Below, one piece after another: positions 1-12,750 of a DNA stretch of 64,000 bases. Below the pieces are notes generated by a model. It saw only the letters and a list, made by a program, of their open reading frames with translations, ran no database searches and was not told the origin of the DNA. Origin of the DNA: Ampelomyces quisqualis (lineage: Eukaryota > Ascomycota > Dothideomycetes > Pleosporales > Phaeosphaeriaceae); assembly GCA_018398575.1 (NCBI GenBank), contig JAGTXZ010000002.1, positions 2,420,501 to 2,484,500 of the forward strand, in the 5' to 3' direction. Each line of letters starts with the position of its first letter. Position 1 is the stretch's first letter. The translations under genes and the position numbers were made by a program.

Positions 1-1790
1 CCTAGCTACTAGAAGAACTATGTTTCTAAGAAAATAATTAGTAATAAAGATTTCTATTAGAGCTACTCTGTTACTAACTTTATTACTAGCTAATTATTGC
101 TTAGAGTATTAGAGTCTATTTAAAGCTGTGTTAAGTTTATTTAATAGTTCTAGTTTAGCTGTGCAACAGGTTTAGATAGAAGTAAAATACTAGCAATTAC
201 ACTCCTCTAACGTTTCCTATAAGAGGCCTAGAGTAGAGTCTTAGCGCGTTAATCTAATTGCTCCTTATGTACACAAATCTTGTACTATGTTTACTATCCT
301 TGCTAAAGATTTAGTAGTAGGTTAGCCTATTAGTAGTATACTTAATTCTAGCTTAAGCGTCTGTTAGAAAAGAATTGCCTAGAATAATTAGGTTTGTGCA
401 CTTCTTAAAGATAAAGAAGCTAGTGTAGATTTTAATGCTCCTAATAGTAATAGGTACTTCTTATACAATACCTAAGAACTCTTTAGTTAAACTGTTTACT
501 ACTACTATTTTTGCAGTTCTTATACTCTTTAGCAGAGACGTAATTAGAAGCATAGCTTATTCTACTGTTTCTCTTTTTATAGTGTTAAGCTCTGCGCTAG
601 AGTTAATAAGGCTAAGGAACTAGGTTCTCTTAATGTTAATAGGTACTTTTAGGCACTCTCTCCTAAGGTGCTCTACGCCTAAGGCTTAATTATACTCTCT
701 CTAATAGTAAGTAGGCTTGTAGAAGTTCTTGTTAGCAGCAAGCTTAAGGCCTAGTTCTTTATTACGTTAGATGTGCCTTTTAATCTAGCTAATCTCTAGG
801 TCTAACTAGTGTTTAGTATTAATACTAAAGCACTTACTTACTTTTCTGTTTACTGCCTTAACTAGTACGTAGTCTAGAAGTAAGCTCTAGGTTAGTAAGT
901 TAACACTAGCTCTTATAGTAGGTTAGTCTCTATCTAAGTCTTTGTTAGCGCTTTTAACTGTTATATAGCGTGTTAGAGTAACTAAAAGGTTCTTAAACTT
1001 AGCTAGCGTATAGCTTACTTAGAACAGTTTCTTCTTAACCTCTAGCATGTTGCTAATAACAGTCTTAAGCAGTAATAGAACTAGGGTGTTAAGGATACGC
1101 TAGATAACTAATTAGGTGTTAGCTTTAAACTTCTAGACTAGCTGCTGCTTCTTTAGGTACTTCTTCTTTTACTCTACTACATAGGTAGGCTTTAACAGCC
1201 CTTTAGTTAGTTAGGCAACATCTTCTATTTCTATATCTTCTAATCTATTATTACTTGCAAATTAAACTAGTAGTCTTAGCCTAGCTTCTTACTTATAAAG
1301 TAGCTGTTATTTCTGTCTCTGTAACCTTTTAAGTGCAGGATCCTATTAACTAGTTTCTAAGGTTAGTTTCTAAACCTAAACCTAACTATATACAGGCTAA
1401 CTGTTACTACGCTTTGCTTAGTTTTAGCTAATAACTACAGCTAATACTAAGCTGCTGTTAGCAAGAAGTTCTTTAGATTTAGTTATAAAGCAGTCTAATA
1501 TGTCCTAATACTTGTTATAGTTTACTTCTAATAACGCTCTTAAGGTGTTAGGTACTAACTGTATAGAGACTGCGTTGTTCTTAATAGAAATAGAAGAACT
1601 AGGTCTATCTATAAATTTAGATTTAACCTTTAGAAGGTTAATATTACGTTTTAGAAAGCGCTTCTTAATCTTAGCTAAAATAGTCTTAGCCTATTGTGCG
1701 TTGCTAAGGCTAGTAACTCTGCCCTATAAATTGTTAGGCGTCCTCTATTAGAGTATGTTGCGTTTGTTAAGAAAGCACTAGCTGTTAGTA
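1..1790 (-). pseudogene. R copy A pol, N-terminal part (protease region), partial
   Basis: On the minus strand the sequence after the gag knuckle continues into the region that precedes reverse transcriptase in copy C (53035-54524). The aligned peptide at the N1 target site reads I-L-D-C-F-I-T-K-S-K here and I-L-D-Y-L-I-T-K-S-K in copy B/C. I could not place the protease active-site Asp with confidence. The open stretches on the plus strand at 435-623 and 1545-1751 are antisense shadows: they are hydrophobic because they oppose Lys/Glu-rich sense codons. The gene is cut by the window edge. Confidence 0.55.
1484..1497. other. Empty (uninterrupted) target site matching the N1 insertion point
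   Basis: Copy A reads aaagcagtctaat here. In copy B/C the matching sequence is split: ...attagacTA at the left edge of N1 (to 8302) and TAccttataac at the right edge (from 53033). This intact allele shows that 44.7 kb was inserted at one point and that TA was duplicated. Confidence 0.8.
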
Positions 1791-3000
1791 ATAAAGCCTT
1801 TTAGTGTTAGGCAGTTCTGCTTCAAATGCCTAGTCTTATTACAAACTTAACAGTTTATTCTAAAGCTACTTAGTAGTCTTCTGCTAAGACGTTTCTACTA
1901 GTAACTCTAATTGTTGTTTAAGTAGCTATAGTTCTAGCTGTTACGCTAATAGTTGTTGTTTCTCTATACTTACTACTATTGCCTGTAGTTCTAATAGCTC
2001 TAGTTCTATAGAGCTAGCTAAAGTATATATAGTTATAGAGCTCTTAATTACTCTTTAGTTTGCTTGCAAACTAAGGCATAAATAACTAGATTGTTTATTA
2101 GCTCTACTTTGCAAGAGGTCTATTACATGCTCTATAGCTGCTGCTTAATAGTTATTTAGTTAAGCTTAAGCTATAGCATCTTATCTATAAGGTTATCTAC
2201 TTTATTCTTTATAGGCGCTGCACTAGAAAGAGCTTGCTTGCGCTAGTTCTTAGATAGAGTAATCTTTATTAGCAACTAAAGAGTAGTAGGTTAGAAGTTT
2301 GTTTCTAGCTTAATTTTAGATTTTAAGTTATTTTGTTGCAGTAAAGCTAATAGTTGTTTAGCTACTAGTTTTACTTTAAACTCTACCTCTAGTTTAAAGG
2401 CTCTTATAGCTTCTGCTAGATTTAACATACGTACTTCTTTCTCTACTTCTAGGCGCTTTACTAAATAGTCTTAGATCTTTTTGTACTTAAAGTTCTTTAG
2501 AGTGTCTGTTTTTAGGCTAAACTTCTCTAGAATCTTTGTTATATGTTAGAGCAGTAGTCTCTTAACAAGGTAGTAGCTGTAACAGTCCTTATTAATAGTG
2601 CCTGCTTTAATACACCTTTTACTACAGATTTAAAAGTTCTGCAGGTAGTTTCTAATCTTTAGGTCTAATCTTATTTAGCACTAACTTAGCTAGTGTTTAA
2701 AGTAATTTACACGCTTTTTCTGTTAACTTTTGTTATTATTTCTAAAGCGTTGTTAGAGGCTATTACAGAGCTTTCTCTACAAGTAGTTGTTCTAGGCTTT
2801 TGCATACTCTTTAGACGCCTATATAATAGTCCTTTGTCTTAGCTTATAGTAGGCAACTAGTCTGTTAATTATTATCTAGTCTGTAAAGCTATAGTACTTT
2901 AAGAAGTTCTTAAAGCGCTCTAAAAAGTCTATAACGTTAGTCCTATTAAATAACAGTATGTTTTCTACTAGGTAAGATAGTAACTGCGTTATGTATAATA
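1790..3000 (-). pseudogene. R copy A gag remnant with CCHC zinc knuckle
   Basis: This is the mirror image of the gag remnant at 6800-8000. On the minus strand near 1812-1853 a nucleocapsid knuckle can be read as C-x-V-C-N-K-T-R-H-L-K-Q-N-C, a CX2CX4HX4C motif. The second and last cysteines are better kept here than in copy B, where they read Tyr. The rest of the frame is broken by TAG stops at positions where copy B sometimes has a sense codon. Gag would package the element's RNA. The assignment rests on the knuckle, the two-copy comparison and the position upstream of pol. Confidence 0.7.
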
Positions 3001-4189
3001 GAAGCTACACTTAGTTAAGAAACTCTGCTAGCATCTAAAGAGCCCTTAATATTAAGTTATCTTAGCTTATACTTTTGCGCCTAGAGTGCTCTTCTAATAG
3101 CTGTTTAGCCTACTTTTCTTGCGCACTACTTATATTTGCGCTAGCTTCTCTTATTAACTCTATAAGCGTTAGTAGTAGAGCTTTCTATCTGTTAGAGTAT
3201 TTAAGGCGTTAACAACTTAATATACTGTTAAGTAGTTTTATATTGTCTTTACGTTACTTTTGTAAGCTGCCTAAATAGTAGTTAGAGCTTATTTAAATAA
3301 ACTAAAGAAGAGCAATAGCCTAAAAGACTAGAATTAAAGTTATTACTTTATGTAGGGTCTTTACAAAGCTAAAGGCTTAAGCTTTTCTAATATCTAATAG
3401 TGCTTCTATTGTAAAGTCTACTAATTTCTTCCTAATTTCTTTATACTTGCTGTCTAAGCAATTATTAGTTTCTTCTTTCTCTTAACTGCCTGTTTTAATG
3501 TCTTTCTTAGTCTACTCTTAGTTATTTCTGCTGTCTATACTCTAGAACTTCTTTAGTATACTATATACTTAGTAGAGCGCAATAACTTTGCGCTTTTACT
3601 TAGCCTAATACAGCTTTAGCTGCAGCTTGCGTCTTGCTTCTTTAGCTATTGCTTTACTTTTTAGAGTCTACTTAATTCCTCTTCTAACTTAATTCTAGTA
3701 GTAGCTAATCTAGGTACTTTGGATAGGCGTTGCTCTAGATCCTGCTTTCTGTTCCTCTAATCTTAGAGTACTAACTCTATGTCCTTAGAATAAATACTAA
3801 TTATATTCTAGAGAGAACTGTAGCAGCTTACTAAACACTTGTTAGACTATTAAGTTTCTATAATTCTTAGGTTATAAAGACTACAGAAGAGCGTAGGTGT
3901 ATGCGCAGGTACGCAGCCTCCTAAGGCCTAAGATAATAGGAATTTAGAATTGTAATTAGTTGCTATATATAGTAGAGTGTTATTTACCTTTAAGGCCTAT
4001 TAGATTTGATATAGAATTAAATATATTATTATTAGGTATGTGTATATGTTCTAGTTCTCTAATAGCCCTTTAGCTATTGTATTATGTCTATGCCTTTAGC
4101 TGTGCCCTAAGCGTCCTTTAGACTTACTTTCTATATTACTTTACTACACTAGGAATATAGTTACACGCTATACTATTAATCTTTAGGCC

Positions 4190-5000
4190 TTTAGCATAAT
4201 ATAGGCAAACTAGCTTAGCTAGCTTAATATTAGAGACTCTACTGTAGCAAGTAACAGGCGTAGCCTAAACGCTAGGTTAGCAACGTTGTAACGCTAGCGT
4301 TACACTACTTATAGAGATAGTAGAAGTAGTAGGTAGTATAAGCGTAGTACTTATAGTAATTAATATAAAGGTAATAGAGTTATAATAGCGTAGAGCTAGG
4401 TAATAATGTAAGAATACAATAATAAGTGTTACAGAATAATAAATCTTAAAGTTAAGTTTGCTATATTACTACTATTACTATAGCTACTAGCTGCCTCTTA
4501 GATTTATCTAGAGTTTTAGCCTTAGCACAATAATAGCTCTTATAACAACAACGTTAGGCACGCACTAACAAGACCTAACGTTATACAAATTACTAGAACA
4601 GCAATTCTAAAGAAGAGAGAATAATTATAAGAATGCTATAGCGCAGAGCTGTTGCTTGCGCAGTAATGCGCCTACGCTACTATAACACTACTTTAGCTAT
4701 TACACGCTTAAAACGCGTACAGCTACCCTAGTATCTTAATAGCGCTACGCTAGCGTAAACTAAGTATATTCTAGTTGTAAAAACACGCGTCTAGTTATAT
4801 CTACAAAAGAGCAGTTCTGCACCAAAGCTGCAGGACAGAAATTAACTTACTTCTATCTGTACTACTATTGTTATCTTGTAACTTTACTGCTATATAAACC
4901 TCTTACACTTAAGTTAGTTAAATTAAGCTATATAACCTTTATTACTTCTTTAAGAAAGTTCTAGCTTTTACTATCTTAGTAATAACCCTCTGTGTCTAAA
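4190..5000. other. Spacer between head-to-head R copies, no gene recognised
   Basis: Mirror symmetry between copies A and B stops near 4190 and 5600, so this stretch is unique in the window. It contains a perfect 18-bp palindrome (4287-4304) and an imperfect inverted pair around cgttaggc and gacctaacg at about 4550-4595. Frames on both strands are short, and I see no domain. It may hold a decayed LTR or solo fragment, but I found no second copy to define one. Confidence 0.4.
4287..4304. repeat. Perfect 18-bp palindrome
   Basis: The sequence TGTAACGCTAGCGTTACA is its own reverse complement. Its halves start with TGTAAC, the same hexamer that begins the LTRs of element S. It lies close to where copy A loses similarity to copy B. 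It could be two abutting LTR tips or chance; nothing else supports either reading. Confidence 0.5.
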
Positions 5001-5079
5001 GTAACTCTGCACTTATCTGCAAAAACTAACTTTAGCTATACTTCTAGTCTATACTAGTATTCTTATTATTTACTACTAG

Positions 5080-5720
5080 ACTAATAGTCTTAACACTTTA
5101 AACACTTTTATAATAAGTAGTAATATTACAATAGATATACCTAAGCATTTCTAAGTAGAATAACCTAAACTTAAAGTTAATAAACCTAATCTCTACTATA
5201 GAGACTGTAACAAAATTAAGACCTAGATCCTTTAGTTTAACAGGTACTTTTATATAAAAAAAAGATAAGATTAAAAATAATAATAAAGTTATTTTTACTA
5301 TAACCTATGTAAAAGGTAATACTAAGAAATAAGTACTTTCTATTATCTAAAAGTATATAGATAATAATATTATAGACAAAAATAATACTAACCTTATAGA
5401 AAACTAGTAAGCGTTTAAAATACGCTTGTAATAGATCTTCTTACCTCTTAAGAAATCTGTAATTACAGAATACAAAATCTAAAGTCTAAAACAAACCTAA
5501 TTAGCTACTAACTATACTAATGTTTTTTAATAATATACTAAATAAATCTAGTAGGATAATACTACTCTAATACGCATATACAAATAAGGCCTTAAGGCTA
5601 CTATATAAGCTAAACTTATGCGTAGCAGAATATATATTACTACTATAGTAAAGTAATATAAGAAGTAAGTTTAAAAGGCGCTTAGGGTACAGCTAAAGGC
5701 ATAGACAAGATATAATAGCT
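5080..5720 (+). pseudogene. Gag-like remnant (retrotransposon gag domain)
   Basis: With TAG read as Gln or Trp, the frame from about 5210 gives L-T-G-T-F-I-Q-K-K-D, then an F-x-I-R-L-Q-Q segment and a tail G-L-K-A-T-I-Q-A-K-L near 5590. This order resembles the fungal Ty3/Gypsy gag pattern: a target-capture motif, a pair of helices, then a 'GL+PxI...' segment. Only its last ~100 bp lies in the stretch shared with copy A. It is either the true 5' gag of R, lost from copy A, or a fragment of another Gypsy element. Family-level similarity is judged by eye only. Confidence 0.45.
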
Positions 5721-8302
5721 AAAGGGCTATTAAAGAATTAAAAAATATAGCATATACCTAATAATAATATATTTAATTCTATATTAAGTCTAATAGGCCT
5801 TAGAGGTAAATAACGCTCTACTATATATAGTAACTAATTACAACTCTAAATTCTTATTAGCCTAGGCCTTAGAAGGCTGCGTACCTACGTACACACCTAC
5901 GCTCTTCTATAGTCTTTATAACCTAGAAATTATAGAAACGCAATAGTCTAACAAGTATTTAGTAAGCTACTATAGTTCTCTCTAGAATATAATTAGTATC
6001 TATTCTAAGAATATAGAGTTAGTACCCTAAGATTAGAAGAACAGAAAATAGGATCTAGAGCAACGCCTATCTAAAGTACCTAGATTAGCTACTACTAGAA
6101 CTAAGTAAGAAGAAGAATTAAGTAGACTCTAAAAAGTAGAGTAATAGCTAAAGAAGTAAGATGTAAGCTGCAGCTAAAGCTATATTAAGCTAAGTAAAAG
6201 TGTAAAGTTGTTACACTCTACTAAGTGTATAGTATACTAAAGAAGTTCTAGAGTATAGATAGTAGAAACAACTAAGAGCAGACTAAGAAAGATATTAAAA
6301 CAGGTTATTAAAAAGAAAAGAAAACTAATAATTGCTTAGATAGTAAGTATAAAGAAATTAGGAAAAAAATAGTAAACTTTATAACAGAAGCGCTATTAGA
6401 CATTAGAAAAGCTTAAGCCTTTAGCTTTTTAGCAACTTTATATAAAGTAGTAACTTTAATTCTAGTCTTTTAGGCTATTGCTTATCTTTAGTTTATTTAA
6501 ATAAGCTCTATTTACTATTTAGGCAGCTTACAAAAGCAACGTAAAGATAATATAGAACTACTTAATAGTATATTAAGTTGTTAACGCCTTAAATACTCTA
6601 ACAGACAGAAAGCTTTACTACTAACGCCTATAGAGTTAATAAGAGAGGCTAGCGCAAATATAAGTAGTGCGCTAAAGAAGTAAGCTAAATAGCTATTAGA
6701 AGAGCACTCTAGGCGCAGAAGTATAGGCTAAAATAACTTAATATTAAGGGCTCTTTAGATACTAGTAGAGTCTCTTAACTAAGTGTAGCTTTTATTATAT
6801 ATAATATAGTTACTGTCTTACCTAGTAAAGAATATACTGTTATTTAATAGGACTAATATTACAAACTTTCTAGAGCGCCTTAAAGACTTCTTAAAGTACT
6901 ATAGCTTTACACACTAGATAATAATTAATAGACTAGTTGCCTACTATAAGCTAAGACAGAGAACTATTATATAGGCGTCTAAGGAGTATATAAAAGCCTA
7001 AGATAACTACTTATAAAGAAAGCTCTGCAATAGCCTCTAACAACGCTTTAGAAATAATAATAAAGGTTAATAAGAAGAGCGTATAGAGTACTTTAAACAC
7101 TAGCTAAGTTAGTACTAAATAAGACTAGACCTAAAGATTAGAGACTACCTATAAGACTTTTAACTCTGTAGTAAAAGGTATATTAAAGCAGACACTATTA
7201 ATAAGGACTATTACAGCTACTACCTTATTAAAGGACTACTGCTCTAACACGCAATAAAGATCTTAGAGAGATTTAGCTTAAAAACAGACACTCTAAAGGA
7301 CTTTAAGTATAGAAAGATCTAAAACTACTCAGTAAAGCGCCTAGAGGTAGAAGAGGAAGTATATATATTAAATCTAGCAGAAGCTATAAGAGCCTTTAAA
7401 CTAGAGGTAGAGTTTAAAGTAGAACTAATAGCTAAATAACTATTAGTCTTACTTTAACAAAATAGCTTTAAACTATAAGTTAAGCTAAGAGCAAGCTTCT
7501 AACCTGCTACTCTTTAGTTGCTAACAAGAAGTACTCTATCTAAGAACTAGCGCAAGCAAGCCTTTCTAGGTGCTGCGCCTATAAAGAATAAAGTAAATAA
7601 CCTTATAGATAAAATGCGACAGCTTAGGCTTAACTAAATAACTATTAAGTAATAGCTATAGAGTATGTAATAGACCTCTTGCAAAGCAAAGCTTATAAAT
7701 AATCTAGTTATCTACGCGTTAGTTTACAAGTAAACTAAAGAACAATTAGGAGCCCTATAACTATATATGCCTTAGCTAGCCCTACAGAACTAGAGCTATT
7801 AGAACTACAGGTAACAGTAGTAAGTATAGAAGAATAATAACTACTAACGGAACAGCTAGAGCTATAACTACTTAAATAACAATTAAGGCTACTAGTAGAG
7901 ATGTCTTAGTAGAAGACTACTAAGTAGCTTTTAAATAAACTGTTAGGTTTATAATAAGACTAGGCATTTCAAGCAGAACTACCTAATACTAAAAGGCTTT
8001 ATTACTAATAGCTAGTGCTTTCTTAACAAACGTAACATAATCTAATAAAAGACGCCTAGTAATCTACAGAGCAGAGTTACTAGCCTTAGCAACGCATAAT
8101 AGGCTAAGACTATTTTAGCTAAGATTAAGAGGCGCTTTCTAAAACGTAACGTTAACTCTCTTAAGGTAAAATCTAAATTTATAGGTAGACCTAGTCTCTC
8201 TATTCCTATTAAGAACAACGCAGTCTCTATACAGCTAGTACTTAACACCTTAGAAGCGCTATTAAAAGTAAACTATAATAAGTATTAGAATATATTAGAC
8301 TA
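5600..8302 (+). mobile_element. Ty3/Gypsy element R, copy B/C, left (gag-side) segment
   Basis: Plus-strand half of the host retrotransposon. It is the mirror image of 1491-4190 and is cut at 8302 by N1. The other half resumes at 53033. The duplicated TA at both edges and the unbroken copy A allele join the two halves. The element is coding-like from about 5960 onward, first a Lys/Glu-rich stretch and then gag. The 5' LTR was not recognised. Confidence 0.8.
6800..8000 (+). pseudogene. R gag remnant with CCHC zinc knuckle
   Basis: The frame reads through a gag-like stretch (about 6840-7400, with Q-I-R-L-D-L-K-I-R-D-Y-L and later V-K-R-L-E-V-E-E-E-V-Y near 7340) into a knuckle at 7941-7982. 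The knuckle is read as C-stop-V-Y-N-K-T-R-H-F-K-Q-N-Y. Two knuckle cysteines are Tyr here, as TGT/TGC to TAT/TAC change predicts, and both are Cys in copy A. The stops are TAG or TAA. Gag forms the intracellular particle that packages element RNA. The order gag knuckle, then a protease-like region, then RT fits Ty3/Gypsy. The minus-strand open stretch at 8042-8248 is a shadow. Confidence 0.7.
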
Positions 8303-8313
8303 CGTTAGGAAAA
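8301..8313 (+). repeat. N1 left TIR (E1) with TA target duplication
   Basis: TA (8301-8302) is followed by the terminal CGTTAGGAAAA (8303-8313). The same 11 bp, inverted, end N1 at 53022-53032 before TA. The same tip, apart from one transition, also bounds N2. Only about 11 bp match between the two ends; beyond that E1 and E2 differ. Confidence 0.85.
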
Positions 8314-8899
8314 CACAACGTTAGTAATATCTGCAACATTAGTAACACTATTAACACAACTATACTGCTAGCTACTAGATAGTTCTTAACTGTGCTCTGC
8401 TGTGCTAAGTAATAACAGCAATGCCTAGTATACTATTATTAGCAGCCTAGTTTGTAGAACTCTTTTACAAAATAGTTTATAGTTCTTATGTTTAATATAG
8501 CTTTATACTGTCTGCACAACTGTGTTACTAGTTAGTAGCCTGTTCTTAACTATGCCTAACTATAGTTTAAGTCTAAGGCAATCTATTTAATAGCGCTATT
8601 ACTTAGTTTAAGTTTTACTGCAAATCTACACTATTCTTACACTTTAAATTAATTTTGCGTTACGTCTACGTATATACTTCTTTTGCAATACTTTTTATAT
8701 TCTTATACTTCTAGGACTAGGCTACGTATCTACTTAAGTATTTTTTATTCTATAGCTTTGCACAGTAGTGTACTGTACTCTGCAGTTCTACTGTTTAATT
8801 TACCTAATTTATACTAGCCTCTTAAGCTTTATAGAGATTTCCTTGTTACAATTTTACTTAATCTCTTCTTCTTTTATTATTATACCTTATAGACTACTG

Positions 8900-11800
8900 C
8901 GTAACAATGTCTTTATATTCTACTTCTTTAGAACTTTTATTTTTAGATTGCTTTCTAGGTTATACAAAATAATGCCCTTGCATACGTCTACTAGCTAGCC
9001 TAGTTAATATACCTTAAACATTAATTAGTCTTAAGTGCCTTATTTGTCTTAAGGCTCTACAATTATAACCTTATTTGCCTTAATTAGCGTAATAGCTTCT
9101 GTAAACGCTGTTAACGCTACTAAAATAAATGTTAAGTCTAGGTCCTTCTATTTTACTAGCATAGCGTCTATTTTAGACTTTAGCATTTCTTCTCTTAGTA
9201 GAAAAACTATATCTTTGCCAAATTTTTTTTAAAGCTCTATCTAGAGTACTAGTTGCACACATAGTTTGTATAAGCTAATAAGAATTTTAGCTTAAATGTT
9301 GCGTAGTACTGTTTAATTATCTGCTAAGCCCTTCTAATTAGAATTAGGTCTAGTTTTAATATACGTCCTCTTAGCCTCTAGCTTAATTGCCTTATACTTT
9401 GCACTATATACAAGTAGTAAGTTAAGGTTATTAGTAAATATTTCTTTATCTAGCTACTAGAAGTACTATTAGATATACGTTAATGTAAACTACTTAGTTT
9501 TTTTACTTTCTTTAGTTTTTAACAGCGCAGCCTTAAGCTAGGCTAGCATTAAAAATATTATAATGCTTTGTATCTTAGCGCAGTTAAATATACATACGCT
9601 CTTAGCTTCTGCACTATTTAGCTCTTTTTATAGTAGCACTATCTTGTATCTTATTATTGCGTTAGCTATAAGCAATTAGAAGTTATCTATTTAGCATAGC
9701 TAGTAGAACGTTAAGAAGTTATTCTTAATACCTAAAATTTTCTAGCTTTATAGGTCTTGCGTAACTAGAGTTTAACGCAGTATAAACCTTACTGTAATCT
9801 TCTCTTCTAACGCTATAAGCGCTATGTACTTAGAAGAATTAAGCATATTTTTAACTTCTTCTTATGCCTTAGATAAGTAGGTGTCCTAGCTCTTTACTAT
9901 AGCTAGGCCTAACATCTTTCTTATTTCTCTTATATCTATAATTTTCTTAATACTTGCGTACACAGAGTTAGTAGTAGTAAACAGTTTAGAACTATCTATG
10001 TTATTCTTTTTGCCTGTAAGACAGTACTAGTTTAAGAAGTTTTTATTATCTTGCAGTCTACTAAGCGCTAGAGAGATAAAAATAAGTATCTTATAGAGAT
10101 ATTTCTCTATTAGTATACTTAAGAGAGCCTAGGCCTTTTACTAATAACTATAGTTCTTACTTTAAATAGTCTTGTACAAGTTACCTATAATAGTGTTCTT
10201 AGATTTGTAGTTATAGAAACTTGTTAAATATAATACATCTCTATATTACTATATAGCTAGAAATATTAAGAGTATCTTTTACACTTATTTTGCTACCTCT
10301 TAATAATATTTTGCGTGTAGTTATAAGTCTTATAGTTTAGTATTTGTTAAGCACGCGTTTTACTAGTATTGTGTAGCTATATACAATTATAAATTAGCTA
10401 GCAGATAGTGCTAGATAGTGCGCAGTTGTATTTAGGTAGACTTTTAGTATATATTATTCTTAGATATAATATAGAACTATCTCTATATACTTCTTACTGT
10501 TCTTTGTAAATTTGCGCAGTAAGACGTTTTAGTTAGACGCTATAAGGTGCTGTTTAACTTGTAGATTAATCTTTATCTCTATTTCTTTGTCTGCTGTTAG
10601 TGCGCCTATGCTCTATAGAGGAGTGTTGTCTATAAAGTAGATATAAAGCGCAAGAAAGTCTTTTAGGTTGCACTATTTAGATTTGCAGAGGCTTATAGTA
10701 ATAATTTTAGCCTTCTATACAGCTAGTGCGCAGCTCTATTTGCTTACTATAGATGCTGCTAACTATAGCTCTTTTAGTATTAAAGAGTTTCTTTTGCATA
10801 TATATAGAAATGTCTGTTAGTTAGTTATAGAGTACTGTTCTTAACTATTGTCTTTAGCTTTATATTAACTAGTTTTATTCTTTAATTAGTCTTCTTACAC
10901 TTTAGTCTAGTTCTTAAAGTGCACATACTCTATAATTATTATAAGTATAGCTAATTTTGTTTTCTTTATACCTATTATGTTTCTAAATATAGTACTATTA
11001 TCTAAAGATAGCTCTTTTTTGTAAAGTATATAGGCTTCTGTTAGTTAGTATACTATAAATAGGACTGTTAGTCCTTATAATAAATATAGTATTATAAGTG
11101 CGTTATTCTTAAAGTCTTTTAGTAGAAATCTAAAGAAGTTAGCTACTTTCTACTATTTGTCCTTTTAGTAGTGTTCTATTACTACTCTAATTTAAGCTTA
11201 CAGTTTATCTACTGTTCTGTCTTATGTATTAGTTGCGTAGATTATAGTTACAGGCTCTTTATAGTACACTTACCTTGCATTTAGTAGGGCTTAGAGCTAC
11301 AGCCTTTTTTCTAACGCAAGTTATTTTGCTAACTAGAGCTCTTTATTCTTATTTCTATTACCTTTATTATACTCTTCTTATTCTTCTTTACTACTAGAGT
11401 AAGCATCTTTTTCTAGCAACTTTTATTATTTTTCTATAGCACTCTTATATTTCTGTCTAGGTATAGTAATTAGTGTAGATGTTGCGTTGTTTTATATTTG
11501 CATAGTATCTTTGTCTCTACTTCTCTTTACTTTCTTTATAGTGCTGTTATTCTACTCTTCTAGGCACTCAATTTTAGTAGTTAAAGTCTTAATACGTATG
11601 TCTAGGCTGTTATTCTTCTTCTTCTTACTTCTACTCTGTTTGTTAAAGCGTTTGCTACTATTTACTTTAGGTTCTATTAATAGTTTGTAAGCTAGGTCTG
11701 CTAGCACTCTTGTTATCTTTTGTTATTTATAGTTATTATCTTTAGTATTATTGTTAAGCTCTAAGTAAAGGCGCCTTTGCTTCTTATCTTTAGTAGCACC

Positions 11801-12750
11801 TACTAGGTTTATAATGTTACTATTACTGCCTAAAGTAAAGTGCACTATATTATATAGTTAGCTATTGTTATTTATATAATATTCTAGGTTATATTACTAC
11901 TAGGCTTAACTTTGTCTTATACTAGAGTCTAGCATTTAATTGCAACGCTCTTAAGGCTTCTTATCTTAATATATAAGTTAATAGTTGCAGCTAGATTGTT
12001 ATTATTAGTAATTAAGCGCAGCGCTAACGCGTTAAATATCTTTAAAGTCCTAACTATATACTAGTCTATAAATTTTAGTTATAACAAGTGTTTAACAAGT
12101 GCACTATATTTAAGATATTATAGCTTTATCTTAAAGTTGCTATCTTTAAGCTGCTGTTAACGTGCAGCTATTATTAGCCTTAAAAGTAGGAAAGTCTAGG
12201 CAGTTTAACAATGTACGCTGTCTATAATATAGACATTAAAGTTGTTAAGTAACAGTTTAGTTGTTATTATAGTAAGGCCTATTAGCTAGGTTACTAAAGC
12301 AGTAGAAGAACTTAAGACTACTAATACTAACTACGTGCGTTCTAGTTCTAAGTTTACAAGTATTAGCTATCTTTCTATGTGTTTAGCTTTAACTTTATTG
12401 CTATAGTCTTAAATTTCTAAGATTATCTTTTTCTATACAGCGCTAGCTGTTACTTTATAGAATTCTCTTAGTATACTACTATTAGTTAGTCTAGGGCATA
12501 TAGTATACTTAAGCTATTTATCTATTGTTAGGCTGCGCATTATCTTTAGGTAGTTAGCCTGTAAGTGTACCTGTTTAATCTTGTTATATATGTTCTTATA
12601 CTAGATAAAATCTGTTATCTCTTTAACTTATATGCGCTAGTCTGCTATATTAATATTGTAGCCTATTCTTACAATTGCCTACAATACGTTATTTATAGTT
12701 GTTATCTTTACATTACTTATATACTATTTATTTAATTAAGGTAGCTACTA
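8900..12750 (-). pseudogene. N1 copy of cargo gene X4 (function unknown)
   Basis: Reverse counterpart of the N2 reading at 28690-32640 (see that entry for the protein description). The plus-strand open stretches at 8768-8998 and 11487-11690 are antisense shadows. The latter opposes a Lys/Arg/Glu-rich helix and so appears as a run of Leu and Phe. This copy is as broken as the N2 copy, but the two differ at many transitions, so together they would allow a consensus. The gene lies on the same strand as the Fot1/pogo-like transposase of N1. Confidence 0.45.

Larger units (their letters stand above)
1..4190 (-). mobile_element. Ty3/Gypsy element R, copy A (inverted, 3' part outside window)
   Basis: Seen: 1491-4190 is the reverse complement, with many transitions, of 5600-8300, and 1-1490 is the reverse complement of 53035-54524. 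The copy therefore reads right to left and carries the gag and early pol region of the same element as copy B/C. It continues beyond base 1. Similarity to copy B fades near 4160-4190, so its 5' end is truncated or replaced there. No LTR was recognised. Its main value is as the uninterrupted version of the site where N1 entered copy B/C. The frame is riddled with TAG and TAA. Confidence 0.8.

Noticed and set aside
435..623. Open plus-strand stretch, hydrophobic, 62 codons
   Set aside because: It is antisense to R pol copy A and has a mirror twin at 53902-54102. Its Leu/Ile/Phe richness comes from opposing Lys/Glu/Asn-rich sense codons.
8042..8248. Open minus-strand stretch with twin at 1545-1751
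   Set aside because: Antisense to the R gag/protease region, which has the zinc knuckle on the other strand.
11487..11690. Membrane-protein-like open stretch, with twin at 29722-29967
   Set aside because: Both are shadows of the charged coiled coil of X4 read on the wrong strand, not a membrane protein.
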